A stretch of 64,000 nt of DNA. Source: Pontederia crassipes. Taxonomy: Eukaryota; Streptophyta; Magnoliopsida; Commelinales; Pontederiaceae. Positions 33,390 to 45,362 of the stretch are shown one piece after another. Where the stretch lies: positions 10,259,501 to 10,323,500 of the forward strand of contig CM060195.1 in assembly GCA_030549335.1 (NCBI GenBank), read 5' to 3'. The number at the start of each line of letters is the position of its first letter. Position 1 is the first letter of the stretch. The position numbers were made by a program, and so were the translations under genes. The notes beneath the pieces were generated by a model. It was not told the origin of the DNA and ran no database searches. It was given only the letters and a program-made list of their open reading frames with translations.

Positions 33390-34481
33390 ATGTCAATAGG
33401 AAAGGACAAAGAGTTTAATCTTCAAAAAGGAAAAGTTGATAAGAAAAGAATGATGGAGGTCATGACACAACATTTTCAACATCTTGGAAATATGATAATT
33501 GAGCTTCATGATGAGATGGATGTGCAGAAGGAACAAATTGGACAACTACAAAAAGTTATACAACCAAAACACAAAAGAGATCGCCAAAGACACCGTGCTT
33601 TTGTTGATGGAGAGATAGCAGAGGAAGATGATGAAGCCTCTGTTATAAATTGGATAAGTCATAGATGTGTTCAGATTGGAGGAAGAAGACATGAACGAGA
33701 AAGGGATAGAGATGCTACTGGTCCAAACACAAGTTCACTGAAATTATCTCTCCCTACCTTTCAAGGTAAAAGTGATCCTGATGCCTATATTGAATAGGAG
33801 CAAAGGATAGAAAGTATATTTCATCGTCATAATTATTCTACTGAGAAAAAGGTTAAACTTGCTATTATATCTTTTGATGATTATGCTATTACTTGGTGGA
33901 ATCCATTGACCATTAATGGGCGCAGAAATCGAGAATCTCAAATTGAAAATTGGGATGAGATGAAAACCGTATTGAGGAGAAGATTTGTTCCTCTATCATA
34001 TTATCATGACTTTTGTATGAAATTGCAGACTATGAGGCAGGGATCAAAGACTGTTGAGGAGTACTATAAAGAGATGAAAATGACACTCATCCACGCGAAC
34101 ATAAAGGAAAATCCTGAAGACACAATTGTAAGATTCATACGTGGGCTGAACCGAGAGATTTCCAGAGTTGTGGAATTGCAAGAGTATTTGGAGTTGGATG
34201 AAGTTCTGCATAAGGCTATGAAAGTTCAGAAGCAATCGAAGAAAGATATCCATCCACATGGCAATTTTGACAGTTCAACTTTTGTTTGGAAATCAAAATG
34301 GAGTGCAAATTCCAAGATAGTTGTTAAGCCAACTCAAAAATTGGAGGAGAAAAACAAAGCTGGAATTTTCAACTCAAGGGATAAGGGTCATATGGACATG
34401 ATGGACAATGATGATATTGCATCTAAAGAAGAGTTGTCACAAGAGAGTGCAACTTCCTCAAGAGAAGAAAGTGGGAAATAA
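33390..34481 (+). pseudogene. gag: gag of element G
   Basis: The ATG at 33390 opens one frame to the TAA at 34479-34481, with a single TAG at 33795-33797. Residues about 1-60 form a charged, helix-prone segment (MMEVMTQHFQHLGNMIIELH). The retrotransposon capsid domain follows from about residue 115: LKLSLPTFQGKSDPDAYIE, YAITWWNPLTINGR, WDEMKTVLRRRFVPLSYYHD, and VEEYYKEMKMTLIHANIKEN to RFIRGLNREI. This matches plant Ty3/gypsy capsids. No CCHC zinc knuckle is visible. The near-intact frame contrasts with the absence of any clear pol downstream. Confidence 0.8.
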
Positions 34482-34793
34482 ATTGAAGAAGTTGGGAAAC
34501 GTTTAGTTGTAGAACATCATTTGAAGAAAGATGAAGCTGATTATACAGCAACTCAAAACATTTCTGAAAGTTGTGAGAAAGACAAAGATGAAAAACATGA
34601 GTGTCACAACTTGAATGATGAAAGTGATAGCCACACAACTTTTGAGTGCTTAGAAAGGCCACCTTCTGAATGCATTGAGATGCAACATTTAGATGCTGAG
34701 TATTACGAGAGTTGTGAGAATGAAAGAAGATTAGATCTTGAGTGTTTAGAAAGGCCACCTCCAGAGAGATATGAGCAAAAAGACTTGTGCTGA
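34482..34793 (+). pseudogene. Acidic Cys-rich spacer after gag of element G
   Basis: The same frame continues after the gag TAA to a TGA at 34791-34793. It encodes a very acidic segment with a repeated motif: TFECLERPPSECIEMQ and LDLECLERPPPERYEQ, about 96 bases apart, plus ESCEKD/ESCENE. I do not recognise it. It could be a linker between gag and a lost pol. Confidence 0.45.
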
Positions 34794-36417
34794 GGCAAAA
34801 GAAAGAGAGTTCAGTAATTTTTCTCTTAATACTAACAATCTTTTGTCTTTTGATTCTGATTTCTCCATGCAGATAAGTAGGAGTGGGCTATATGAAGATA
34901 CAAATTCTATCATGCAAGGAATTGAAAGAGATTGTATTGAATTTATGATGACTAGTTTGGAAAGTCCATCTCCTTGCTTTGAAACTTTATATTTGTTTGA
35001 TATGACTAGTTTGCAAGGTTTAGTTGAGAGAGGTATTCAATGCCATTCATATCTTTCATTTTCATACTTGTTGGGTGTTGATTCATTTTATTTATGCTTT
35101 GTATTGAATTTTTGGATGAATATTTTCAAATATTAAGCATCTTTGAATGACTTATTTTGATTTTCAGATTTTTTTGATAAGGGTGTAATCTTATTCATTT
35201 CCTTGAACCAACCCTTGTGTCTTACTAAGAGCATTTATTCAGATAATTATTGCAGCTTGTCATATGAATTTTACATCACAAATGAGAAATTTGCATCAAT
35301 TGGACTTTTGTATGTTTTCCACCAAAGATCTGTGATTATTTTCTTAGGAGGTATTTTGATTTATAGTAATTATTTACATGATCATTTGAGTGGAGTACAT
35401 GAAGTTATAAATTCTCTCTTGCAAGGATTTTAAAAGAGGTATCGAGTTTCTGACAACTAGTTTGAAAAGATCAGTTCTTACTTTTCAAAGTATATATTTG
35501 CTGGATGTGCTTGATATTTTAATTGGGAGAAGAATTGAATGGCATGCAAACATTAGATCTGAATTTTCTATTCCACGTTGTTCTTCATTGAGTGCTAAGC
35601 GCTTTATTTGAGCTATATGTTAAAATTTTGGAATGAATATTTTCTAGTCCTGAATAGTTTTGATTGGTTGATTATGATTTCAAGATTTTATGATGATCCT
35701 ACAAGCTTATTCATTTCTTTAAATCCACCTTTGTGCTTTCCTAAGATCATTTTTGCTGATGATGGTTGCAATGTTGCATATAATTTTCACATCATGATTG
35801 GAAAATTCATTGCATTTGCATTAGTAAGATTTTTGTGCATTTCTCATCGAAGATTTGAGATTAGTTTCTTTGAAGATATCTTGATTTATAACAATGATTT
35901 GCATGATCATTTTGGTGATGTTTTGATTAGTTGCAGGAACTTGCATTATTCATTTCATGAGCCGAGTTATTTGATTGGTTATGAATCTCTTTACAATATT
36001 TCACTTTCAGATGTTAAGTATTCATTTTATTTCATGGAAACTAACATGTTTATCTTGGAACCACTTGACAATCTCCATATTGGATTCCTAGTTCTTTGGA
36101 ATATATTGCGCACCTTATTTGACAAGATTCTTATGCGGCTAGGAAGGTCCCCAAAGTTTTCGCACTTTGTTTTTTAAAATACCATTGTCACATGGGCATA
36201 AGATATTTCATCCAGGTGAGTATAATAATTACATTGCTTTTTATATTACTTATGTTGTTTTTCCTCTACACTTGCAGGATTTTAACAGGATGATAAAAAT
36301 GAGAAATTATTGCAGTTGTGATAGAGATACATCATCCCATCCGATATATGAAAGGGAAGTATCAATATCTCCATTATGCGTGTCCGAAATTATTTCATAA
36401 ATTCAAATATGTGATAG
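34794..36417 (+). other. Duplicated spacer modules of element G
   Basis: Two diverged direct repeats of about 505-527 bases occupy about 34920-35440 and 35440-35960. Shared marks include CTAGTTTG (34952 and 35457) and a segment translating as FISLNQPLCLTKSIYSDN and FISLNPPLCFPKIIFADD. Each also holds ILIYSNYLHDHLSGV or ILIYNNDLHDHFGDV. The last motif resembles the region after the catalytic Asp pair of gypsy RT (DDILIYS...EH), so the modules could be remnants of RT, but upstream RT motifs are absent. Open frames at 35203-35433 and 35608-36177 are long for AT-rich DNA. The assignment is uncertain. Confidence 0.5.
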
Positions 36418-36552
36418 GTTATATTCTCCTTATTGTGAATGTAGATTCAAGGACGATTCCTTTTGAAGAGTAGGGAAATGATATGAACTTGGATATATTC
36501 TTCTTATTGAAAATGCATATTCGAGGACGAATCCTTTTGAAGAGGAGGGGAA
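36418..36552 (+). other. Duplicated pre-LTR polypurine motif of element G
   Basis: Two direct copies of about 60 bases, each with AAGGACGATTCCTTTTGAAG or CGAGGACGAATCCTTTTGAA followed by a G-rich purine tract (GAGTAGGGA at about 36468, GAGGAGGGGA at about 36542). The GAGGACGAA...GAGGGGA pattern is the usual polypurine region before the 3' LTR of many plant gypsy elements. No LTR start matching the 5' LTR follows. Confidence 0.6.
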
Positions 36553-37250
36553 TAAATAGCAGATATTCTTGATATCTATTTGTTAGTAAATACTCTTTTT
36601 ATCTTATTTTATTTTTGTTATTTTAACTAACAATATGAGGATAGAACCACCGTCATTTAATGGTTATTTTCATGCTGATGAATTTTTATACTGCATTTGT
36701 AAGTTGATCATTTCTTTTATTATTAGGATATTCCAAAAACTCAACAAGCCAAATTATTGGCCAACAAATTTCAAATAGCAACATATCCGCACATGGAAAA
36801 AATTGAAGAAATTATTCATCCAACAATTTTTGTCTTCACCATATCATTACCTTATTTTTCATCAGTCAAATAAATCTCAACATGATAAGCAAAATTTAAT
36901 GCAATAAGTTCAAATTCAATTGGAGAATATCAAAAATTCAACTGAAAACTTCAGCAATGATTGGATAATATAATCAATAAGTGCCCGAGACTCCATTAGA
37001 ATCTGTGCAATCTCATGAAGATCAATTATCTTTGGAAGTTATATATGCTCCAATAGAAGGATTACAAGAAACTAATTAAGATATCAAAATCTATCCAAAT
37101 ACTAAAGAGTTTGTTACTTAGGATTTTCTTCCAGAATCTGATTCTGTGCGATCTTGTGAAGATCAATTATTATATATGATCCAATTGAAGAATTACAAGA
37201 AACTACTCAAAATATTAGAATCTAACCAAATACTGAAGAGTTGGTTATTT
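36553..37250. other. Degenerate stretch with a tandem duplication of about 125 bp
   Basis: The stretch is AT-rich. Two direct copies lie at about 37000-37122 and 37130-37252. Both hold GTGCRATCT-TGAAGATCAATTAT, ATTACAAGAAACTA and CCAAATACTRAAGAGTT. One frame of the first copy reads ETPLESVQSHEDQLSLEVIY before a stop, so it may be decayed coding sequence. I do not recognise the product. Confidence 0.4.
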
Positions 37251-37915
37251 TAGGCCCTATTTGATTGCAGAACCGAGCGATAACTGTGCCCTTGATCCAC
37301 CCGGTCTCGCCAAACACCACTCCGGAATCAAGTTTCAAGGCGGAAAAAAATGTGGCGGAACCGGGGTCACATGATCTCAGTTCCACCCTTTTTGGTGGAA
37401 CCGAAGCCACACCAATTTTTTTTTCTTTTGATTTTGCCGTGACGGTTTCTTCTTTTTTCAAAATTCATTTTCTTCTTTTCTTTTCTCTCACACCATATCT
37501 TTTATAAAATAAATTATTTAATAAATATAAAATAATTTTAATAATATATTAATATAATATTATTTATTACTTATTATTTCATTAAAATTTTTAAAATTTC
37601 ATTAAATATAATTAATTTTAAATTTTTTTTTATATTTAAATAATATATGTTTAACAAAAATTTTCCCATAAAATTTTTTATTCTCTATTTTTATTTTAAT
37701 TAATAAAAAAATATACTTCAGAATTAGAATAATAATTTGAAATTGAAAAGCCATAAAAAATTCATCCATCACATCTACAATTTCGTATCACATCAACTAC
37801 CTATTTCTCATCATCAAATTTCACTCCAACCAAACAAAACTCGAACTAATCTGTCAATTCAACTTTGCACCAAGAACTTAAGAGGAACCGCGATTTCGCT
37901 TCCAAATGACCCCCT
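37251..37915. mobile_element. Candidate non-autonomous TIR element
   Basis: The left end TAGGCCCTATTTGATTGCAG and the inverted right end TAGGGGGTCATTTGGAAGCG are similar. Both have the CCTRTTTGG-like pattern of plant hAT or PIF/Harbinger non-autonomous elements. The interior is very AT-rich (37500-37740). The inverted ends are only moderately matched and I cannot confirm a target duplication, so this stays a candidate. Confidence 0.35.
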
Positions 37916-38126
37916 AGATTTTCTTTCAAGGGCAAAAGAAGATAAATTTATTCAGGAGGTTGATGAAAAGTTGGAATTAAATTTGCTATTATTTGGTGGT
38001 GATTGGTTTAAATGCTTCATTTGATAAGTTGATAAAGAAGACAAGACCACAACAAGATGTAAAGCATGATCCTCCATATTCAATTTTCAGAACTCGAGGT
38101 CGAACTCTTTTGAAGAAAGGGAGACT
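37916..38126 (+). pseudogene. 3' coding relic of a retroelement with PPT
   Basis: A short frame ends FRTRGRTLLKKGRLM then TGA-like sequence. It is followed by CGAACTCTTTTGAAGAAAGG, a polypurine-type ending like that at 36530. This looks like the C-terminal end of a pol or other retroelement protein. I cannot name the protein. Confidence 0.4.
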
Positions 38127-38400
38127 GATGTAGGAGAGATAAGATATATTCTATTAATTATTGTAGTTATATTTATCATTTTAGATTATTATCCAATTAT
38201 TCAATTAACTTGTGTGGCTTTATTTCTCGGTGGATTCCAAGTCTCGAGTGAATTCAGAGACTATTAAGCTCTTAATGGTGCTTTGAACCATCAACCTCTT
38301 TCGGAATTTATCCTGAAGTTGTAATCTCCTCCACTTTGCGATCCCGAGATTGACAAACATTCAAAAGCACAACAAAACCAGGACCGACAATGTAAGTATA
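38127..38400 (+). repeat. LTR-like fragment
   Basis: Sequence starting TGATGTAGGAGAGATAAG directly after a polypurine-type tract is likely the start of a 3' LTR. Its right end is not defined, and it does not match the 5' LTR of element G. Confidence 0.35.
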
Positions 38401-38604
38401 ACTTAAAGATCTTTTTCTTGAAGTAAAGAACTTAAAGGGTCAATTACCAAGATTGAAACATAAATAGGGTTAAGTTGGTTATGTAGCACACGCCAGCTCC
38501 GTTCTGAAAGTGAAACATATCATGTTATGTAACTGTCCATTATCTCCTTAAACAATTCACTATTTCTCAAACTAATTTCTATGATAACTGAGAGCGAGTG
38601 GTAC

Positions 38605-38709
38605 CTCCAAAGAATCAATTAGCTCTTTGGTCCAAGGCTTCACATTTGTGTCATTGACCAAAAGGAAAACTAGCTCAAGAGCCCTTTTGTAGATCAATGC
38701 ATCAAAATC
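38605..38709 (-). pseudogene. Exon of AP-1 complex subunit gamma (gamma-adaptin) relic
   Basis: On the minus strand this is a 105-base open segment bounded by an AG acceptor (CTTCTAG) and a GT donor (GAGGTACC). It encodes 35 residues: YKRALELVFLLVNDTNVKPW then TKELIDSLE. This closely matches the gamma-adaptin trunk (KRALELV-LLVN-NVK-LTKELI-YLE), part of the clathrin adaptor AP-1 at the trans-Golgi network. Substitutions at normally conserved positions (W for L, S for Y) and the absence of the next exon in the following 200 bases argue for a pseudogene or gene fragment. Confidence 0.72.
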
Positions 38710-39195
38710 CTAGAAGTTGCAAATACAGAAAATATAACATATTAATAAGCTGTAGGACATAGATAACGAAATGTATTTGAGAATTGTTTTTTAGAAGATG
38801 TACTTGAAAATCACAATTCCCATGAAAGCCTTCAACTTGCAAAGAGAATGATGATAATGCCAGTTTTTCCAATTTAAGCGATGGAAAGAATGATTAAAAA
38901 CAAGTGGAAGAATTAGAAAAGAGCAACCGATTTCTCAAAGAGAAGAAGAAGAAAACACAACATAAGTGCTAACGTCATCTGATTAGAGACTAGGAAGTTT
39001 TCTCTTTATAGCAGCAATTGGGAACTAAAATTGAACAAATGTTAAATTAGAGGTTAAAGTCTTAAATACAACATACAACCAAACAAAATCAAATCCTTAA
39101 ATCCATGATTTGATTTATGCCAAAAAACCTAAGAGCCCAAAGGTGGTATGTAGGTGAGGCACTATCCTAATCTACTTTGGGAGAAAGTAATTACT

Positions 39196-39237
39196 ACTCG
39201 ATCACACACCAATGGTTACTCCATGCCTCTGCACTGC
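39196..39237 (-). pseudogene. Second, broken gamma-adaptin exon
   Basis: On the minus strand, after an acceptor TTTTCAG, the frame reads AVQRHGVTIG and then meets a stop. In gamma-adaptin the residues just before the exon at 38605-38709 are AVQRHRATILECVK, so order and spacing fit one gene read on the minus strand. Part of the exon is deleted and its donor is lost. Together the two exons show that a host gene fragment, not only transposons, lies here. Confidence 0.6.
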
Positions 39238-39271
39238 CTGAAAATCTATTGTAACGGTCTTCATTAGTATG

Positions 39272-39342
39272 TTCAGCATAGAAGCTCAAATATGTGCAGC
39301 ATAGAAGCTCAAATTTGTGCAGCATAGAAGCTCAAATTTCCA
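39272..39342. repeat. Three tandem copies of a 23-bp unit
   Basis: The unit CAGCATAGAAGCTCAAATTTG is repeated at 39274, 39297 and 39320 with one or two changes. It lies within what would be an intron of the gamma-adaptin relic. Confidence 0.85.
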
Positions 39343-39571
39343 TCGCAACTGTGATACAAAGTTGTTTCACTAATTCGATTCCAATCATATCATTTAAACC
39401 TTTCTCACAAATAAAACAGTTCCATATTAGCAACCGAAGATTTATATTCTAACTGGAAGATTTCCGGATATCGGAGTGGTTCTCAGAAGCTTGAGAATGA
39501 AAAGAACACATGATGTTGACAGCATTCCAACAAGGTGTGCACCATACTAATAGTTTTCACAAGATGATAAT

Positions 39572-42500
39572 GTGATGACAATAAAATTAGTGCCCCTTGG
39601 CTAGATGATAATGTTGTTCAATAATTGAACACAAGCAGCAAGAAATTTCAAGAGGACATAAAATGTCCAATCAGCCTTTCCATTTAAGATTCATAATAAA
39701 CTCTTTTAGAAATTTTAAGAGGCAAGAAATTGATGTGATTTCTATGATGTTTATGTTAAAAGTTTTCTTTTTTTTTTTTTTGAGCGAGAGAGAGGAACGT
39801 TAAAAGTAAGTAATATATACATACCTTAATGTTGGTGCTTTATACCCTGGAAATAGAAAACATTGTAAAAAAGACAGCATGACGGCGATAAATTGTTTTA
39901 AGGAGAACCAACTCCCGATCCGAAAGAAATTGTTTAGTACCAATTAGTTCAAAGTGTCGGATTGTCAGTAGGGCTTGTTGAGCCTTTATATCTAATTTTT
40001 GTACTGAGTCCTTATTCCATATGTGGGTGTCTTGGCTAATTGAGTTTAGCCAAGTGAATCAAAGGTCCAATTTTGTTGGACAAGGTTTGCCATACTGGCA
40101 GGTAGATAGCTTGAGGTCAAGAAAGGAGTTGTCTAGGAGACAATGATTCTAGTGAGCCCGAGCGATTATTACACCAAGTATAATTAAGGCTTGTGGGCTT
40201 TACATCAATCTAAAAGGTTTCTAAATATGCTAATAGATTTGGTTAAGATGAATGGCTTGCTTGTTTACAGGGGTCAAGTAAGGACCGCTTCAACTGTTAT
40301 GATAGGGTTAGTTATGAACCCGGAGGGTTGTTCTGAATGTTAGTAGCATGTAAAAAATACGGGCTAAGACTAAGAGTTTGGTTGAGTCGGGGGATTGACA
40401 CTACTATTAATATGAGCCAGCAAAGGAAAGACAGTTCATCTTTACGACTAAAAGCTCCTGCTTTGGAATATAGGTATTTTCAACCACCCCTCTTGTCTAC
40501 CGATGACAAGAGGCAATTGAAGTCCCCAATTAGAGCTCAAAGAAAGTTCACCGAGCTCAGGGCGCACAGATTAATGAACTATTCCTACAGTTTGGAATGG
40601 GCTCGCATAAATAAATACATGATAATGAAAACTGAAACTTATCACAATAAATTGCAGCATGAAGGAAATTGGGGGAAGTGAGTATAGAGGTAATCTGAGT
40701 GTCCTGACCACACCAAGGCAAGACAATACCTCTGGATGCGCCCAATCCCTCATAGAAGTTACCCGCCCAAGTAGCGCCCATGCGACCTATTTAGCTTTTA
40801 CAGAATTTATATGGGGATTCAATTAAAATTACAAGATCTCGCTTTTGAACCTTAACATGGCTTTTAATCTATCTCTAATCTCGCATGCCAACATCTTCAT
40901 CGGAGTGACCTGATGCATTCCCCACTGAGTTTTTCTTACCTCCGCCCTAGGGCTTCTTCTTCAAGGACAAGCACGACAAAGGAGCCTTCAGTCTTTGGAG
41001 CATGGGCTTCTTTTTCTCCATTCGGATTGGTGGGAGGAGTTTAGCGTCGGCCACCTCCTCCTCGAACAAGGCGCACTGCCTCCCTTCGTTGTCATCAACT
41101 TGCGTGAAGCCAAGTTCACCCTTGAGATTGGCTCCTTATAGTCTGGCACTCAAAGGAAGATGCATACGACAATTGATCAATATGTATCCAATTACCAATT
41201 GTAGAGATTCACACCCAATATATAGTATGAAGAATAATACAACTACTTTGTATTACCAAAACATTATCATTAGCTCAAAGTTAAAGACCGCTTTAAAAGG
41301 AGCTATTTCACATTTTGACAAAGTTTTGAAATGCCGTTTAAAGATACAATGAATTGAGATCATCGTTTTTCTTGATATATAAAAAAAAGAAAACATATCA
41401 ACTAATTTAAAGGCTGTGAGTATTTAGACAAAAATAAAAGGCTAGGCTAAGTCTAGAGCAAACCAAAAGTTCAGACTTTTTTTATAAAACCCTAATAAAA
41501 TATTATCTTAAATACATCGAACAAGACATTGTACAAGTTTTAATTCTAACTACACTTATGTCATTTGATATTTATTGGCAAATTAAATTTGCACATTGAA
41601 CAAATATTTTCTTCTCAATAAGCATTTTTAATCGTCAAAAGTTGCCTACTATTATTAATTGTTTTTAATTGTTATCTACCAGCCAAACTATTATTAATTA
41701 TTTTTTATATATTTTTTTGGAAAATATGTGAGCTACTGTTAGCTGCATAATGGTGATCATGTTAAATGTAACAGAAGTTTATCCAAAAAAACTTTACTAA
41801 ATATAAGTTAATGTAAAAAGGTTAATGAAACATAGCAGTAAAGCAATGCTGACAGAGATAGAGAGAGACATGACCAGGGATTTTCCAGAGGGGAGAGAGA
41901 GGGTAAGGAAACCATCGCGCTGCCTCCTCGTAGTCCAACTACTCCCTGTTGATATTTGAATTGAACCGAAACTCAAACGACTCCACCGCACCAAACGCAT
42001 CATCGTTTATCATGCCATTTTTGTAATTATCATTATTTCTTTTTTTTCGGTTGGATCCTTCTCTCATGAGAATTTATGAGAAAATCTCTCACAAATCTTA
42101 ATGTTGTGTTTGGATAAAGAGGATATCAATGAAACCCTTTCGTTTTATTCAAATATTCATCAACACAATTCTAGAATCTAATAACCTGGGAAAAACCTCT
42201 AAATTTATCAGATTAATCCTCTTTAATTAGCTAAAACTTGAGTGCAAATGATATGATATCCAAATACACACACATATGTTGTGTGACATAAGAACACAAA
42301 TTTACTTTGGATCTGCGGAACTTTGAAGATAGATTTGAATAGGGCAAGCAATTGATATATGTACATCATCTACCAGTGGGCACACATTATCAATACAGTG
42401 GACGAGCCTTTTACGTGTGTGCAGAAATATAGTAACTCTACCATTAAAATAATCCATGCATATAACCTGCAAGTCAGTAGATAAAATCAAGTTACGAGTG

Positions 42501-42655
42501 AATGTTCAGCCCAAATAATGTGTCATATGGTGATTGGATTGTAATGACCAAGCCACCAGTAATGGTGGAAATGACAGATCTCATTTGATAACACAATAAT
42601 CAAGGTGATAAATCCTACAATGATTCAGTGAGACTTATGATTAACTTTGAAATTT
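39572..42655. repeat. Tandem unit 1 of a roughly 3-kb duplicated segment
   Basis: The segment starts GTGATGACAATAAAATTAG and ends AACTTTGAAATTT. The next base begins a second copy, and a third follows at 57755. It is 3084 bases with no transposon hallmarks I can see. A minus-strand open segment (40781 to 40557: MGATWAGNFYEGLGASRG) is kept with changes in the other copies. A G+C-rich patch at about 40930-41160 with a possible donor site could be exon-derived. I recognise no product; it is likely host or unclassified DNA. Confidence 0.75.
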
Positions 42656-42831
42656 GTGATGACAATAAAATGAGTGTCCCTTGGCTAGATGATAATGTTG
42701 TTCAATAATTAAACACAAGCATCAAGAAATTTCAAGAGGAAAGAAAATGTGCAATCAGCCCTTCCATTTAAGATTCGTAATCAACTCTTTTAGAAATTTT
42801 AAGAGGCAAGAAAATTGGTGTGATTTTTATG
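42656..42831. repeat. Tandem unit 2, left part
   Basis: This matches the first 180 bases of unit 1. It ends GATTTTTATG, where element D is inserted; the unit resumes at 55079 with GATTTCTATG. Confidence 0.82.
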
Positions 42832-43129
42832 TGAAATTTGGGAGTGTGTAATTAATTGACTGATATATTGGACTCTAAGAAAAAAATGTAAAAGACTAAG
42901 GTCTAGGTGTAGAGCCACTCCTCACTTCACTGGACTGCAAGTGCACAAATCGGAGTAGTAAACTCGAATGTCATATCCGTAGTGGTTTGTGATCTAAAGA
43001 CTCACTAACTAATCTAAATTAATCTTAGAATAAAAAGTCTAAAGTAACAGGTAAACAAAAAGGGAAAGAAAAAGACATAATCAAACTATAACTAAGATAA
43101 CTCTTTTTTATGTTTTTAAGGTGATTAAT
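42832..43129 (-). repeat. 3' LTR of element D, outer part
   Basis: Minus-strand sequence containing the conserved LTR end: the block TGTGCACTTGCAGT (about 42930-42945) and a version of GGATATGACATT near 42970-42985, both seen at the same place in the A, B and C LTRs. The exact outer end is unclear. It is cut by solo LTR S3, and the rest of this LTR is at 47263-47762. Confidence 0.65.
43125..43129. repeat. Target site duplication TTAAT, left copy
   Basis: TTAAT flanks solo LTR S3 on the left and is repeated at 47258-47262. Confidence 0.92.
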
Positions 43130-44156
43130 TGATCACTAGCTTATCACAATAGGTTTTTATCCCATTTTAGATTCATTTCACCCATATCGAATCCTTATTT
43201 TGCCTAACTTTTGGCCAAATATGCTTGGAATGCATGGATTGTGATAAGTAGTTGATCTTTCTCATTTTATACTTAATTCCATGTGCATAGAAGTTCCGAA
43301 TTGCTAAAATTCACAAATATGTCAATTCTATGCCAAGTTATCATTTTTTGGACAAGTTATCACTCCAATGTGCAAAGTTATCATTTTTCCATTTGAACTG
43401 ATTTCTAGTGATTATCTTGCCCTAAATCCTTTGCCATTATGAATTAATCATATTAGGGTAATCATATTTCAGCTTGTGCAAAGTTATCATTCTATTTCAC
43501 AAGTTATCATTTTTTAGTGTCGAGTTATCGTTTTAGGACAAAACTGTCATTTTGATGTGCAAGGTTATCAATTATGCATATAGGCATTAGGCAATCATTA
43601 TATTATTGTCCTAACTCCTTGCTGCTCTGATTTAACCACATTTGGACAACCACAACAAAAGTTATGACAAGTTATCATTTTATGACAACAAGTTATCATT
43701 CCGAGTCACCAAAGTTATCATTACTATTAAATCTTATCCACATTTGATTTCTGACCTCATTCACTTGCAATCCTAATCCTTTTTATGCCTTCAATGCTCT
43801 GAACCACTCATATTTGGATAATTTTCATGAAATATGCAAGTTATCATTTTGGGCTTCAAAGTTATCAATTTTAATTATGGTTTTCATTCCTGCACAACAC
43901 CAAATCCCATTTGATGTTTGAGCTGATAATTATCATTGTCCTAATCCTTATTTGTTAAAATCTCATTCAAGGACTTTGATGCTTGCTGTTTTGGCCTTTC
44001 TAGCAGGGAAAAAGAGGGCTGCACAAAGAGGAAAAAGGAGGGGGGACCACTTGCTTTTTGGCTATCCAAAAGGCTGGCACCTGCAGATATTTCTGGACCA
44101 GGACACTTGGCATAATCAAGGCACAAAGGAACCTTCTTATCTGCATCCAAGGGCCA

Positions 44157-44164
44157 TATATAAG
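44157..44164 (+). promoter_or_regulatory. Putative TATA box of S3
   Basis: TATATAAG in GGCCATATATAAGCTGAG is at the family-conserved position. Confidence 0.55.
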
Positions 44165-45362
44165 CTGAGAAACCAGAGGAAAGAGGGGGTTGGCCATTTG
44201 TAAGGTTTTGATCAGGAAGGAAAGAAGGGGAGCTGAAGTGGAGCTGCAACTCTGATTTCTGTCGACAGCCTTTAACCAGGATGATTTGTATCTGTTTTCT
44301 CTTCTATTTTGTATCAAACTTTATAATTATGAGGAGCTAAATCTCATTTATCCTAGGATAAAGTAGTAATCTAATTAGTTATGGATGCGATATGAACAAA
44401 TTTGATTTCCTGCACTAAAATCTGATTTCTGGTTTGCATTCCTGATTTCTGTTTTTACAATTCTGACCTCCTTGGATTCTAATCTTGACATTGTGAGATC
44501 CTATTTGTAATTACAACTGAGAGGTTGTCTTTTGATCTATTCTTGTTCAGAAATGAATTAAGAACCAGTGACAAGTTTTAAATCCAATCTCCAATTAAGA
44601 ATCTGATTTTCTGATTTCTGAAATCTATTTTTCCCATTTTTGATTTCTGAATTTTGTTGAATCTATTTCTAGCACTGTGGAGCCCTAATTGAAATTATAA
44701 CTGAGAAGTTGCTTATGGTTTCATCCTTGTTCAGAAATGAATCAAGGGACAATAGTACTTCCAAGGTTTAATTCCCTAAATTGTTGCAACTCTTCAATGC
44801 TGATTTCTAAATTTCCTTTGCTGATTTTTTGAATTTTGTGAGATTCTTCTTGTTATTGTAACCTCTGATTTCATTTAATCAATGAGAGGTGAATTTGAGG
44901 TTATCTTCATGTTCAGAGATGGATCAAGAAGCAATGACAATTGCTGAGCTCCCATATGTAATTATGTGCTTATTTGATCCAATTCATTAGTGATAATGTG
45001 GATTTCATTTCCATTTGCACCTGAGAGGCTGATTTAAAATCTTTTTGTAGTTTAGAGATAAACCAAGAAGAATTAGCACTAATGTTGGATTGATTTCATT
45101 CCTGTTTAGTTAATTGAAGTAATTCCCTCATATTTAAAGTGCAATTGATTGTTATCATTTCAGATTTCACTAAATTGCCAAAAATCAACGAGGAACTTGA
45201 GTTTGAGCCTAATCATAACTTGATATTCAATAGGGATCCTGCTCTAATTAAATCTAGCTAACATTTATATGATAATATAATGATTAGTTTTGGACAAATT
45301 CAGCTGTGAGAGCAGCCATGTTAAGATTGAATCAGATTTGACTAAAAATTGATAACTTGTTT

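Noticed and set aside
40557..40781. MGATWAGNF... open frame as a real gene
   Set aside because: It is repeated in units 2 and 3 but with frame-altering changes in unit 3, no recognisable family and no supporting exon structure. I list it only as part of the tandem unit.
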